Below are positions 7,443 through 14,755 of a stretch of 64,000 bases of DNA, piece after piece. Every line of letters begins with the position of its first letter. The stretch's first letter is position 1. The DNA comes from Deltaproteobacteria bacterium. GTDB lineage: Bacteria > Myxococcota_A > Polyangia > DRWM01 > JAAZOP01. The notes under the pieces are model-generated. The model made no database searches. It was given only the letters and a program-made list of their open reading frames with translations, and had not been told where the DNA came from. The translations under genes were made by a program, and so were the position numbers. The stretch is taken from NCBI GenBank assembly GCA_016218815.1, contig JACRCX010000131.1, forward strand, positions 1 through 64,000. The letters are read 5' to 3'.

Positions 7443-10313
7443 CTACGAACAGCCGGAGGTGTCGCCGCAGGAGAAGCAGCGGTAGCAGGAGCCGCAGCGG
7501 ACCATCATGTCGCCGCAGTTGGAGCAGAACGGCGCGTCGGCCTGTGCGACGTAGGTCTTGTGCTCGCCCTCCCGCGACGGCGGAGGCGGCGGCGCGACCG
7601 AGTCGAAGCGGCCCAGCGTGAGCTGCCGCTCGGACTGCGTCGGCGTCAGCGAGCTTCCGTCCAGCGGCAGCGGCACCTGATCCGTGGACGACGCCCCGAC
7701 GGCCGCGTCCTCGGGCGGCAGGAACTTCCTTCCCAGCCAGCGGAACATGTAGTCCATGATCGACTTGGCGTACGGGATCTCGGGGTTGGGCGTGAAGCCG
7801 GACGGCTCGAACCGCGTGTGGCTGAACTTCTCGACCAGCACCTTGAGCGGCACGCCGTACTGCAAGGCCAGCGAGAGGGCGAGCGCGAAGGAGTCCATGA
7901 GGCCGGAAAGGGTGGCGCCCTCCTTGGCCATCTTGACGAAGATCTCGCCGGGCGAGCCGTCCTCGTACATGCCGACCGTGATGTAGCCCTCGTGGTTGGC
8001 GATGGCGAACTTGTGCGTGATGCTCTGCCGCTCGTCCGGGAGCCGGTGGCGGAAGGAACGCGGGGCCGCGACGGCCTTCGCCTCCAGGACGGCGTCGACG
8101 ACGGCCTCGGCGCCCTTGTCCTTGCCCAGGGAGAGCGGCTGCGTGCGCTTGGAGCCCTCGCGGTAGACGGCGATCGCCTTGAGCCCGAGCTGCCAGGCAT
8201 CGACGTAGACCTGGGCGATCTCCTCGGGCGTCGTGTCGTGGGGCAGGTTGACGGTCTTGCTGATCGCGCCGGAGATGAACGGCTGGACCGCCGCCATCAT
8301 CTTGACGTGGCCCATCGCCGTGATCGAGCGCTCGCCCTTGAGCGGCTTGAACGCGCAGTCGAACACGGGGAGGTGCTCGGCCTTCAGGCCCGGTGCGCCT
8401 TCGATCGTGCCCTCGCGCTCGAGGAAGTCGGTGATCCGGCGGACATCGTCGTCGCCGTAGCCGAGACGACGGAGGGCCGCCGGGACGGTCTGGTTGATGA
8501 TCTTGATCCGCCCGCCGCCGACCAGATGCTTGTACTTGACCAGGGCGATGTCGGGCTCCACCCCGGTGGTGTCGCAGTCCATCATGAAAGCGATCGTGCC
8601 GGTGGGGGCCAGGACGGTCACCTGGGCGTTGCGGAAGCCGTGCGCCGCACCCAACGTCTTGGCCTCGTCCCACACCTCGCGCGCCGCGGCGAGAATGGTG
8701 GATGGGGCGAGCGCGGGCGCGATCTGGCCCAGCGCCTCGCGGTGCTGATCGACGACCCGGAGCATGTCCGCGCGGTTGGGCTCGAAGTCGGCGAACGCGC
8801 CGAGGCGCGAAGCGACGCGGGCGGAGTGGGCGTACGACTCGCCGGTCATCAGCGCGGTGATGCTGGCCGCGAACGCCCGCCCCTCGTCGGAGTCGTACGG
8901 CAGGCCGCGGGCCATGAGCAGGGCGCCGAGGTTGGCGTAGCCCAGGCCGAGGGAGCGGAAGCGGTGGCTGTTGTCCGTGATCTGGTCCGTCGGGTAGCGC
9001 GCGGGCTCGACGATGATCTCCTGGGCCGTGATCAGGATGTCGATCGCGTGGCGGAAGCCCTCGATGTCGAACGCGCCGTTCTCGTCGAGGAAGCGCATCA
9101 GGTTGAGCGAGGCGAGGTTGCAGGCGGAGTCGTCGACGAACATGTACTCGGAACAGGGGTTGCTGGCGTTGATCCGCCCGGACTGCGGACAGGTGTGCCA
9201 CTTGTTGATCGTGGTGTCGAACTGCATCCCCGGGTCGCCGCACAGGTGGGCGCAGCCCGCGATCTCCTTCATCACGTCGCGCGCGCGGTAGGTGTCGGCG
9301 AACTCGCGCGTCTTGACCCAGCGCGTGTGCCACTCGCCGTCGTCGACCACCGCCTGCATGAAGTCGTCGGTGGCCCGGACCGAGTTGTTGGAGTTCTGGA
9401 AGAAGATGGACGCGTAGGCCTCGCCGTTGAGCGAGCCGTCGTAGCCGGCATCGATGAGCGTCCAGGCCTTCTTCTCCTCCGTCGCCTTGCAGCGGATGAA
9501 CTCCAGGACGTCGGGGTGATCCGCGTTGAGGATGACCATCTTCGCGGCACGGCGCGTCTTCCCGCCCGAACGGATGATGCCCGCGAAGGCGTCGTAGCCG
9601 CGCATGAACGAGACCGGGCCGGAAGCGCGGCCGCCCGAGGAGAGCGGCTCGCGCGAGGAACGCAGCGCGGAAAGGTTCGAGCCGGTGCCCGAGCCGCCCT
9701 TGAACAGGTGCGCCTCGACCGCCGCGAGCTGCATGATCGAGTCCATGGAGTCGCTGACCGAGTTGATGAAGCACGCCGAACACTGCGGGTGCTCCTCGAT
9801 GCCCACGTTGAACCAGACCGGACTGTTGAACGCGGCATGCTGGTTCACCAGCAGGCACGTCAGCTCGTCCTCAAACGTCTGCGCGTCCGTCTCGCTGGCG
9901 AAGTACCCGCCCTGCCGGCCCCAGCCGGCGATCGTTCCGGAGACGCGCTGGATCACCTGCCGGACGCTCGTCTCCCGATCCGGCCTCCCCAGGCCGCCAC
10001 GGAAGTACTTCGAGACCACCACGTTGGTCGCGGTCGGCGACCAGAACGCCGGGACCTCGACCCCCTTCTGCTCGAAAACGACCTCGCCCTTCTCGTTGGT
10101 GATCGACGCGTCGCGCCGATCCCAGGTCACCGCGTCGAGCGGGTCGATCCCCTGGGATGTGTAGCGGCGAGAGAACCGCAACCCGCCCCGCCGCGTCATC
10201 GCTCCCGTGCCCCCTTCCGCCGAACGCCCATGCTGCCGCGCCTCCTCGCGCCCGCCCCCAGACCCGGCCTCCCGCGCCACCGCCGCTGCCCCGTCGCGCC
10301 TCGTTCCGCTCAT
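7443..10313 (-). CDS. nrdJ: Adenosylcobalamin-dependent (class II) ribonucleotide reductase
   Basis: Reduces ribonucleotides to deoxyribonucleotides using adenosylcobalamin to generate the active-site thiyl radical. The 956-residue protein shows the family hallmarks: FNSPVWFNVG near residue 160, the catalytic NPCSEY box near 385, the barrel motif PTGTIAFMMD near 568, and a C-terminal cysteine array (FCSNCG and CGSCYRCFSCG) that supplies the redox pair and probably binds zinc. ATG 10313 was chosen because GGAGG lies 7 nt upstream; in-frame upstream codons and an ATG at 10199 lack this. The gene stands alone, behind a promoter, a long structured leader, two NrdR boxes and DnaA-box-like sites annotated separately. 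It is oxygen-independent but B12-dependent. Confidence 0.96.
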   Translation of the reverse strand: MSGTRRDGAAAVAREAGSGGGREEARQHGRSAEGGTGAMTRRGGLRFSRRYTSQGIDPLDAVTWDRRDASITNEKGEVVFEQKGVEVPAFWSPTATNVVVSKYFRGGLGRPDRETSVRQVIQRVSGTIAGWGRQGGYFASETDAQTFEDELTCLLVNQHAAFNSPVWFNVGIEEHPQCSACFINSVSDSMDSIMQLAAVEAHLFKGGSGTGSNLSALRSSREPLSSGGRASGPVSFMRGYDAFAGIIRSGGKTRRAAKMVILNADHPDVLEFIRCKATEEKKAWTLIDAGYDGSLNGEAYASIFFQNSNNSVRATDDFMQAVVDDGEWHTRWVKTREFADTYRARDVMKEIAGCAHLCGDPGMQFDTTINKWHTCPQSGRINASNPCSEYMFVDDSACNLASLNLMRFLDENGAFDIEGFRHAIDILITAQEIIVEPARYPTDQITDNSHRFRSLGLGYANLGALLMARGLPYDSDEGRAFAASITALMTGESYAHSARVASRLGAFADFEPNRADMLRVVDQHREALGQIAPALAPSTILAAAREVWDEAKTLGAAHGFRNAQVTVLAPTGTIAFMMDCDTTGVEPDIALVKYKHLVGGGRIKIINQTVPAALRRLGYGDDDVRRITDFLEREGTIEGAPGLKAEHLPVFDCAFKPLKGERSITAMGHVKMMAAVQPFISGAISKTVNLPHDTTPEEIAQVYVDAWQLGLKAIAVYREGSKRTQPLSLGKDKGAEAVVDAVLEAKAVAAPRSFRHRLPDERQSITHKFAIANHEGYITVGMYEDGSPGEIFVKMAKEGATLSGLMDSFALALSLALQYGVPLKVLVEKFSHTRFEPSGFTPNPEIPYAKSIMDYMFRWLGRKFLPPEDAAVGASSTDQVPLPLDGSSLTPTQSERQLTLGRFDSVAPPPPPSREGEHKTYVAQADAPFCSNCGDMMVRCGSCYRCFSCGDTSGCS

Positions 10314-10389
10314 GCCTCTTCCTCCCTCAACCCGGCCACCCGGTCCAGAACCGGCACCACCCTGTGGCGGCACCGACGACCACCTTGCG

Positions 10390-10472
10390 CCGGCTGCCGA
10401 GCGCGCGGCAGCCGGTCTCCTGGCCATCAAGTTCGGGTCTTGCGGCCCCCGTGGCCTTGGCACCGACCGCGC
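10390..10472 (-). ncRNA. Structured nrdJ leader, riboswitch-like
   Basis: The predicted 5' leader of nrdJ is about 180 nt. It can form a long helix (10461-10472 with 10403-10416) closing a region that ends in GGCCAGGAGACCGGC (10411-10425), which matches the conserved 3' piece of cobalamin riboswitches. A perfect 10-bp hairpin (10390-10399 with 10406-10415, loop AGCGCG) uses the same bases, so the two folds exclude each other. The remaining conserved cobalamin-aptamer elements are not clearly present, so identity is tentative. Confidence 0.3.
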
Positions 10473-10497
10473 GGGGTCGTGAGCCAACGCGGGCCCG

Positions 10498-10526
10498 ATC
10501 ATCTTCAAGTGACGGTCCAGTGTCAA
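10498..10526 (-). promoter_or_regulatory. nrdJ promoter (sigma-70 type)
   Basis: Minus-strand TTGACA (10526-10521), a 17-nt spacer and GATGAT (10503-10498) give a good -35 and a moderate -10. Transcription would begin near 10491, about 180 nt before the nrdJ ATG. Confidence 0.6.
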
Positions 10527-10533
10527 CAGGAAA

Positions 10534-10581
10534 GTACAAGATGTTGTGTTACATGGTGAAACGACCGACAAGATAAGGGGT
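10534..10581 (-). promoter_or_regulatory. Paired NrdR boxes upstream of nrdJ
   Basis: Minus-strand ACACAACATCTTGTAC (10549-10534) matches the NrdR box consensus ACAC-N-ATAT-N-TTGTGT at most positions; a weaker copy ACCCCTTATCTTGTCG lies at 10581-10566. Start-to-start distance is 32 bp, about three helical turns, as is usual for NrdR sites. They sit just upstream of the -35 element, so NrdR (encoded elsewhere) would repress nrdJ when dATP is high. Confidence 0.65.
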
Positions 10582-10612
10582 TACCTGTACGGACCCACAG
10601 TGATTCCTCCGA

Positions 10613-10643
10613 CCATCCACAGCTTCTCCACAGGCTATCCACC
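10613..10643 (+). promoter_or_regulatory. Three phased DnaA-box-like sites
   Basis: CCATCCACA (10613), TTCTCCACA (10624) and CTATCCACC (10635) match the DnaA box TTATCCACA at 7, 8 and 7 of 9 positions, in the same orientation and exactly 11 bp apart. DnaA boxes regulate nrdAB in E. coli, so growth-linked control of nrdJ is plausible. Confidence 0.45.
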
Positions 10644-10865
10644 ACCGGACTCCCGTTCAGTCCTTGCACGCCTGCCGAACCCACCGTCCGGGTCACCCAC
10701 CGGCCTTTCATGGATGAACGATCGGACGAGCGAACGCCCCACGCGCGGTCGTTGCCCCGGCATCCCGTCCCGAATCGCGAATCGCACCTCAATCCGCCCA
10801 CGCCTGCCGGTAATTTGGCCGATCCTGCCGGGAACGATAGAAACGGACCGCGGAGGTGGGTGGAC

Positions 10866-11609
10866 ATGGCGGCGGCAACTGCACAACCAATCCTCGAAGT
10901 CCGACACGTCTCGAAGCGCTACCGGGCGGCCAGACCGCTCTTTCGCGACGTCACGTTCGACGTCCAGGCCGGAGAGTTCGTCTACGTCACCGGCCCCTCC
11001 GGCTCCGGCAAGAGCACGCTCCTGCGCATGATCTACCGTGCGGAAGCGGCCGACACCGGCACCATCCAGTTCTGCGGCAAGGACGTCCTGGCGCTGGCTC
11101 CCCGCGCCGTCCCGTTCCTGCGCCGGAACATCGGCGTCATCCTCCAGGACTTCAAACTCATCGGCGAGGAGTCCGTCTACGACAACGTCGCCCTCGCGCT
11201 CGAAATCCTCGGCCTGCCCCAACGCGAGATCTACGACCGCGTCCGCCAGGCCCTCGACCGCGTCGGCCTCGCCGGCTACGAGGACATCCCCGCCGCCGAC
11301 CTCTCGGGCGGCGAACAGCAGCGCGTCGCCGTCGCCCGCGCGGTCGTCACCCGCCCGTCGCTGGTGCTGGCCGACGAGCCGACCGGCAACCTCGACGCCG
11401 GCAACGCCGCAATGGTCGTCGACCTTCTCGAGGAAGTGAACGCCGAAGGCACCACCGTGCTCCTCGCGACCCACGACAACATGCTCATCGCCGCGCGTCC
11501 GCACCGCACCGTCGCGCTGGTCGAGGGCTCGGTCGACGAGATCAGGGAAGCGCGGGCCGTCGAGGACGTTCGCTACGGCGCGATGTCGCAGGAGGCCTTC
11601 CAGCCATGA
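10866..11609 (+). CDS. ftsE: Cell-division ABC ATPase FtsE
   Basis: The 247-residue ATPase of the FtsEX complex, which acts at the division septum and activates a periplasmic murein-hydrolase regulator. Walker A GPSGSGKST (about 42), Q-loop ILQDFKLIGE, signature LSGGEQQR (about 146) and Walker B LVLADEPTG (about 168) are all intact, and the Q-loop context is FtsE-like. ATG 10866 follows GGAGGTGGG. The end overlaps ftsX by ATGA. Upstream, 10644-10865 holds no gene and presumably the operon promoter, not identified. ftsE-ftsX and the following EnvC-like gene form one operon. Confidence 0.95.
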   Translation: MAAATAQPILEVRHVSKRYRAARPLFRDVTFDVQAGEFVYVTGPSGSGKSTLLRMIYRAEAADTGTIQFCGKDVLALAPRAVPFLRRNIGVILQDFKLIGEESVYDNVALALEILGLPQREIYDRVRQALDRVGLAGYEDIPAADLSGGEQQRVAVARAVVTRPSLVLADEPTGNLDAGNAAMVVDLLEEVNAEGTTVLLATHDNMLIAARPHRTVALVEGSVDEIREARAVEDVRYGAMSQEAFQP

Positions 11610-12502
11610 ACCACCTCGGATACTACCTGCGCCGCACGCTCGCCGGCTTCCGCAGCGAATGGGGCACCAACCTGGCGACCGTGCTCACGCTCAGCGTCGC
11701 CTTCGTCCTCGTCGGCTCCCTGGCCACCGTGGCCCTGAGCCTGGGCAACCAGGTCGAACGATGGGGCGGCGCCGATCAGTTCCAGGTCACCGCCTACCTG
11801 CGGCCCGACGCCCCGGCCGCCGAGGTCGCCCAGCTCGGCGCCGCCCTGGAGGCGATGCCCGAGGTGCGTGCGGTGCGCCACGTCCCTGGCGATCAGGCGC
11901 GCCAGCGCCTCGTCGAGGCGTTCCCCGAGGAGCAAGACGCCTGGACGTCGCTCGACGCCTCCTTCTTCCCCGGCTACGTCGAAATCGGCCTGGATCCGTC
12001 CACCGCCGACGAGGCGCACTACCGGCAACTCGTCGAGCGCGTGCAGAAGCTGAGCATCGTGCAGCAGGTCGAGACCCACGGCGACTGGTACACCGGAGTC
12101 CTGGGCATCCACCGCGCCGCGAGGGTCCTGGCCATCGCCCTGGGCTCGCTCGCCATCTTCGCCACGATCTTCGTCGTCGCACACACGATCCGGCTCAACT
12201 TCTACCGGCGGAAGCGCCAGGTCGAAGTGCTGCGGATGTGCGGCGCCACGCCGTGGTTCGTGCGCGTGCCCTTCCTGCTCGAGGGCCTCTTCGGCTCCGT
12301 CCTCGCCGCCGGCATCGCCCTGGGCGCCATCGCCCTCTTCGTCGCCACCGTGCGCGACCGCCTCGTCAACGTCGCGCCCGTCCTCGGCCAGACCCCCATC
12401 CAGCACCTGCCGGCCGTGGTCTGGGCCGGCTTCGTGGTCGGCGCCGCCGCGATTGGGCTGACCGGGGCGTGGCTCTCCGTCGGCAAGGCGCTCAAAGCGT
12501 AG
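11606..12502 (+). CDS. ftsX: Cell-division membrane protein FtsX
   Basis: Integral membrane partner of FtsE, 298 residues. Four membrane segments are visible: about 22-45, 168-192, 222-247 and 270-292, with a large extracytoplasmic loop between the first two (about 46-165) that in this family contacts the murein-hydrolase activator. The sequence LRMCGATPWFVRVPFLLEG is the FtsX/MacB-like permease signature before the third segment. The ATG lies within the ftsE stop (ATGA). Ten nucleotides separate it from the EnvC-like gene, which fits a three-gene FtsEX-activator unit. Confidence 0.95.
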   Translation: MNHLGYYLRRTLAGFRSEWGTNLATVLTLSVAFVLVGSLATVALSLGNQVERWGGADQFQVTAYLRPDAPAAEVAQLGAALEAMPEVRAVRHVPGDQARQRLVEAFPEEQDAWTSLDASFFPGYVEIGLDPSTADEAHYRQLVERVQKLSIVQQVETHGDWYTGVLGIHRAARVLAIALGSLAIFATIFVVAHTIRLNFYRRKRQVEVLRMCGATPWFVRVPFLLEGLFGSVLAAGIALGAIALFVATVRDRLVNVAPVLGQTPIQHLPAVVWAGFVVGAAAIGLTGAWLSVGKALKA

Positions 12503-12511
12503 GAGAAGCAC

Positions 12512-13915
12512 ATGCGCATGCTCTGCCTGTCGGATGATCCGGGCGGCGGCGACGATCGGACCGCAACCGAACCGCGCCCTTCAGGGCGCGGCTTCGCCGA
12601 TGCGGCGGGCCGCGGGCGGAAACTCGCGGTGCGCGTCCGGCCCACGCCCGCCGAACCGCCCTCTTCCGGGCCTGGCTCCGCCGATGTGGGAAGCCGCGGG
12701 TTGAAGCCCGCGGTTCGGATCCCGATCGTCCGTGCCGAGCCGCGGGCGGCCCGCATCGGCGTCGCCGCGGTCGGCTCCCTGGTCGCGCTCCTGGCCGGAG
12801 CCGCGGACGCGCAGGTTCCCTCTCGCGGCTCCTCGCGCGACATCCCGCTCCCCGGACCCGCGCCGTCCGCCGTGGTCGCCCGACCGCCACTGACCCTGCC
12901 CCCGACCGCCGGCGTCCCCGCGTTCGTTCCTCCCGCCGACCCCTGGGCGCCTCTTCCGTCCGGCGCGCCGTCCGCGGCGCCCGTCCTTCCCGCCGGCCCC
13001 CCCTCCCTCTGGGACGCGCTGGGCGAGGCCGAGGCCGAGCTGGCGCGGCGCGAAGAGGATCTGGCGCGGTGCAGGACGCGGCTCGCCGACGTCAACGGGG
13101 ATCTGGTACGCCTCCGCGACCACCTCGCGCGCCTGGAACAAGGCATGTCCGCGCTCCGCGACGAGGTGCTCGACCGCATGGTGCTGCTCGACCGCATCGG
13201 TCGCGGCGGGACGGCGCGCATCGTGCTCACCTCGCACGACCCGGCCGAGGCGCGTTTCCGCGCCTCGCTGGTGCGCCGGCTGGTCCGCGCCGACGCGGAG
13301 CTGGCGTCGCGCTACGAGTCGATGCAGGCCGAGGCCGAGTCGCTCCGCACCGAGCTGACCGCCAAGCTCGGCTCGCAGCAGGCGCTGGAACGCCAGCTCG
13401 AGGACCGACGCCGGCAGCTCTCGGACGAGGTGGACCGCCACCGCCGCCTGCTGTCGTCCCTCGAGACGCCCGCCGGCCTCATCTCGCTGGCGAAAGGCTC
13501 GAACGACGAGCTGGCCGGCCTCGCCTCGACCTGCGCCTTCGCACCCGCGACCGCCGAAGCCGGCTCCCTCGACCCGCTCGCCGCCGCCGCCGTCGCCGTC
13601 CCCGCCTCGTTCCCCACGCGCACCGATCCGCTGCGCGGCGGCCTGGCGCTCGACCTGCCCGCCGGCCTGCCGATCGCCGCTCCCGCAGCCGGCGTCGTCG
13701 CTTTCGCGGGCGACCTCGACGGCTACGGCTCCGCGGTGCTCATCCGGACCGCCGACGGCCGCGGCCTGCTGCTCGGCCATCTCGCCTCCGTCACCGTCGC
13801 CCCCGGCGATCCCGTCGCCGCCGGCGACCTGCTCGGCGCCGCCGCCCCGTCGTACTCTCCCCTCCTGCCCTCGCTCCTGGTCGACGTCCTGGCCCCCGCG
13901 ATCCACGAGTCGTGA
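12512..13915 (+). CDS. EnvC/PcsB-like murein hydrolase activator
   Basis: Probable periplasmic partner of FtsEX, 467 residues. A hydrophobic export segment (about 80-102, ending AGAADAQ) is followed by a Pro-rich linker, a long coiled coil (about 165-320, full of Arg/Glu/Leu heptads) and a C-terminal LytM-like fold (about 370-460: PIAAPAAGVVAFAG, GLLLGHLASVTVAPGD). The metal-binding His residues of active LytM peptidases are largely missing, as in EnvC, which activates amidases instead of cutting murein. Unusually, about 80 residues precede the export signal and residues 18-69 are encoded by a palindromic repeat; a later start is possible, and none with a good ribosome binding site was seen. 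Confidence 0.8.
   Translation: MRMLCLSDDPGGGDDRTATEPRPSGRGFADAAGRGRKLAVRVRPTPAEPPSSGPGSADVGSRGLKPAVRIPIVRAEPRAARIGVAAVGSLVALLAGAADAQVPSRGSSRDIPLPGPAPSAVVARPPLTLPPTAGVPAFVPPADPWAPLPSGAPSAAPVLPAGPPSLWDALGEAEAELARREEDLARCRTRLADVNGDLVRLRDHLARLEQGMSALRDEVLDRMVLLDRIGRGGTARIVLTSHDPAEARFRASLVRRLVRADAELASRYESMQAEAESLRTELTAKLGSQQALERQLEDRRRQLSDEVDRHRRLLSSLETPAGLISLAKGSNDELAGLASTCAFAPATAEAGSLDPLAAAAVAVPASFPTRTDPLRGGLALDLPAGLPIAAPAAGVVAFAGDLDGYGSAVLIRTADGRGLLLGHLASVTVAPGDPVAAGDLLGAAAPSYSPLLPSLLVDVLAPAIHES
12564..12718 (+). repeat. GCGGGCTGAAGCCCGC-type palindromic repeat in coding sequence
   Basis: Two tandem degenerate copies of the module AACCGCGCCCTTCAGGGCGCGG ... CCGCGGGTTGAAGCCCGCGG (shortened here) lie inside the N-terminal coding region of the EnvC-like gene. 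Related copies are at 19442-19470, 36491-36518, 48670-48739 and 61758-61903. Read in frame it gives motifs such as RGLKPAVR and EPRPSGRG. Confidence 0.75.
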
Positions 13916-13999
13916 ACCATCAATCCCGCGGCTCGTCACGGCGCGTCAGCCCTTTCCGGACCGGAAGAGGGGAGGCGGAGAGGTCGGCTGGGGAGGTGG

Positions 14000-14033
14000 G
14001 ACGGGCCAGGGTGTGTCCGTTACCGTCTTTTTT
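14000..14033 (+). terminator. Possible terminator after the ftsEX operon
   Basis: GACGG (14000-14004) can pair with CCGTC (14023-14027), directly followed by TTTTTT (14028-14033). The stem is short and the loop long, so this is only a candidate intrinsic terminator. Confidence 0.3.
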
Positions 14034-14069
14034 CAGTCGGCGGGCCGCGATTGAACGCATAATCGACCC

Positions 14070-14744
14070 ATGAAGGCCCGCATCCTGGTGGTCGAGGACG
14101 AGGATCTCATCCGGCGGGGGCTCGTCGATGCCCTGAAGCACCGCGAGTACGCCGCGGCCGGCGCGGCCGACGGCGAGGCGGGGCTGCGCGAGGCCAAGGC
14201 CGGCGGCTGGGACCTCATCCTCCTGGACGTGATGCTCCCCCGGATCGACGGCTTCTCCGTCTGCGGACGCTTGCGCGAGCTGGGCGTCGGTACCCCGATC
14301 CTCATGCTCACCGCGAAGGACGCCGAGGACGACAAGGTGCGCGGGCTGGAGGCCGGCGCCGACGACTACCTGACCAAGCCGTTCGGGCTCAAGGAGCTGA
14401 TGGCGCGGGTCGAAGCGCTCCTGCGCCGCGCGCGCGGCCACGCGGCCCGCCCCGCCGTGCTTCGCCTCGAAGGCGCCGAGATCGATCTCGGACGCCGCGT
14501 CGCCCGCCACGCCGGGCGGGAGGAGCCGCTCACCGATCGCGAGGTCGACCTCCTGTGCTACCTGTGCGAGCGGGCCGACCGGGTCGTGACCCGCGACGAG
14601 CTGCTCCAGGCGGTGTGGGGCTACGCCGAGGGCGTGCAGAGCCGCACCGCCGACATCCACCTCGTGAAGCTGCGCAAGAAGATCGGTCCCGACGCCGTCG
14701 AGACCGCCCGCGGCAAGGGCTACCGCGCCAAGGTGGTCCCGTGA
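14070..14744 (+). CDS. OmpR/PhoB-family response regulator
   Basis: A 224-residue two-component response regulator. The receiver domain (1-120) has the acidic pair in VVEDEDL, the phospho-acceptor Asp in LILLDVMLP (about 53), the conserved Thr in MLTAKDA and Lys in YLTKPFG. The C-terminal winged helix (about 130-222) carries LTDREVDLLCYLCE and RTADIHLVKLRKKIG, typical of the OmpR/PhoB DNA-binding domain. The cognate kinase begins 11 nt downstream, so the pair is an operon. The gene lies 154 nt after the EnvC-like gene, and a link to envelope or division stress is a guess from position only. Confidence 0.93.
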   Translation: MKARILVVEDEDLIRRGLVDALKHREYAAAGAADGEAGLREAKAGGWDLILLDVMLPRIDGFSVCGRLRELGVGTPILMLTAKDAEDDKVRGLEAGADDYLTKPFGLKELMARVEALLRRARGHAARPAVLRLEGAEIDLGRRVARHAGREEPLTDREVDLLCYLCERADRVVTRDELLQAVWGYAEGVQSRTADIHLVKLRKKIGPDAVETARGKGYRAKVVP

Positions 14745-14755
14745 CGAGGGCCTGA

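Noticed and set aside
7095..10559. A 1154-residue plus-strand open frame opposite nrdJ
   Set aside because: It is an antisense shadow produced by high GC at third codon positions of nrdJ; its residue pattern is Arg/Val/Asp-rich without any domain.
10314..10571. Extended nrdJ N-terminus from upstream in-frame codons
   Set aside because: The ideal GGAGG 7 nt before ATG 10313 and the promoter/leader signals inside the extension make translation there unlikely.
13676..13913. Active LytM zinc peptidase in the EnvC-like protein
   Set aside because: The His and Asp metal ligands of catalytic LytM domains are not present in the C-terminal part; only a single His in GLLLGHLAS remains.
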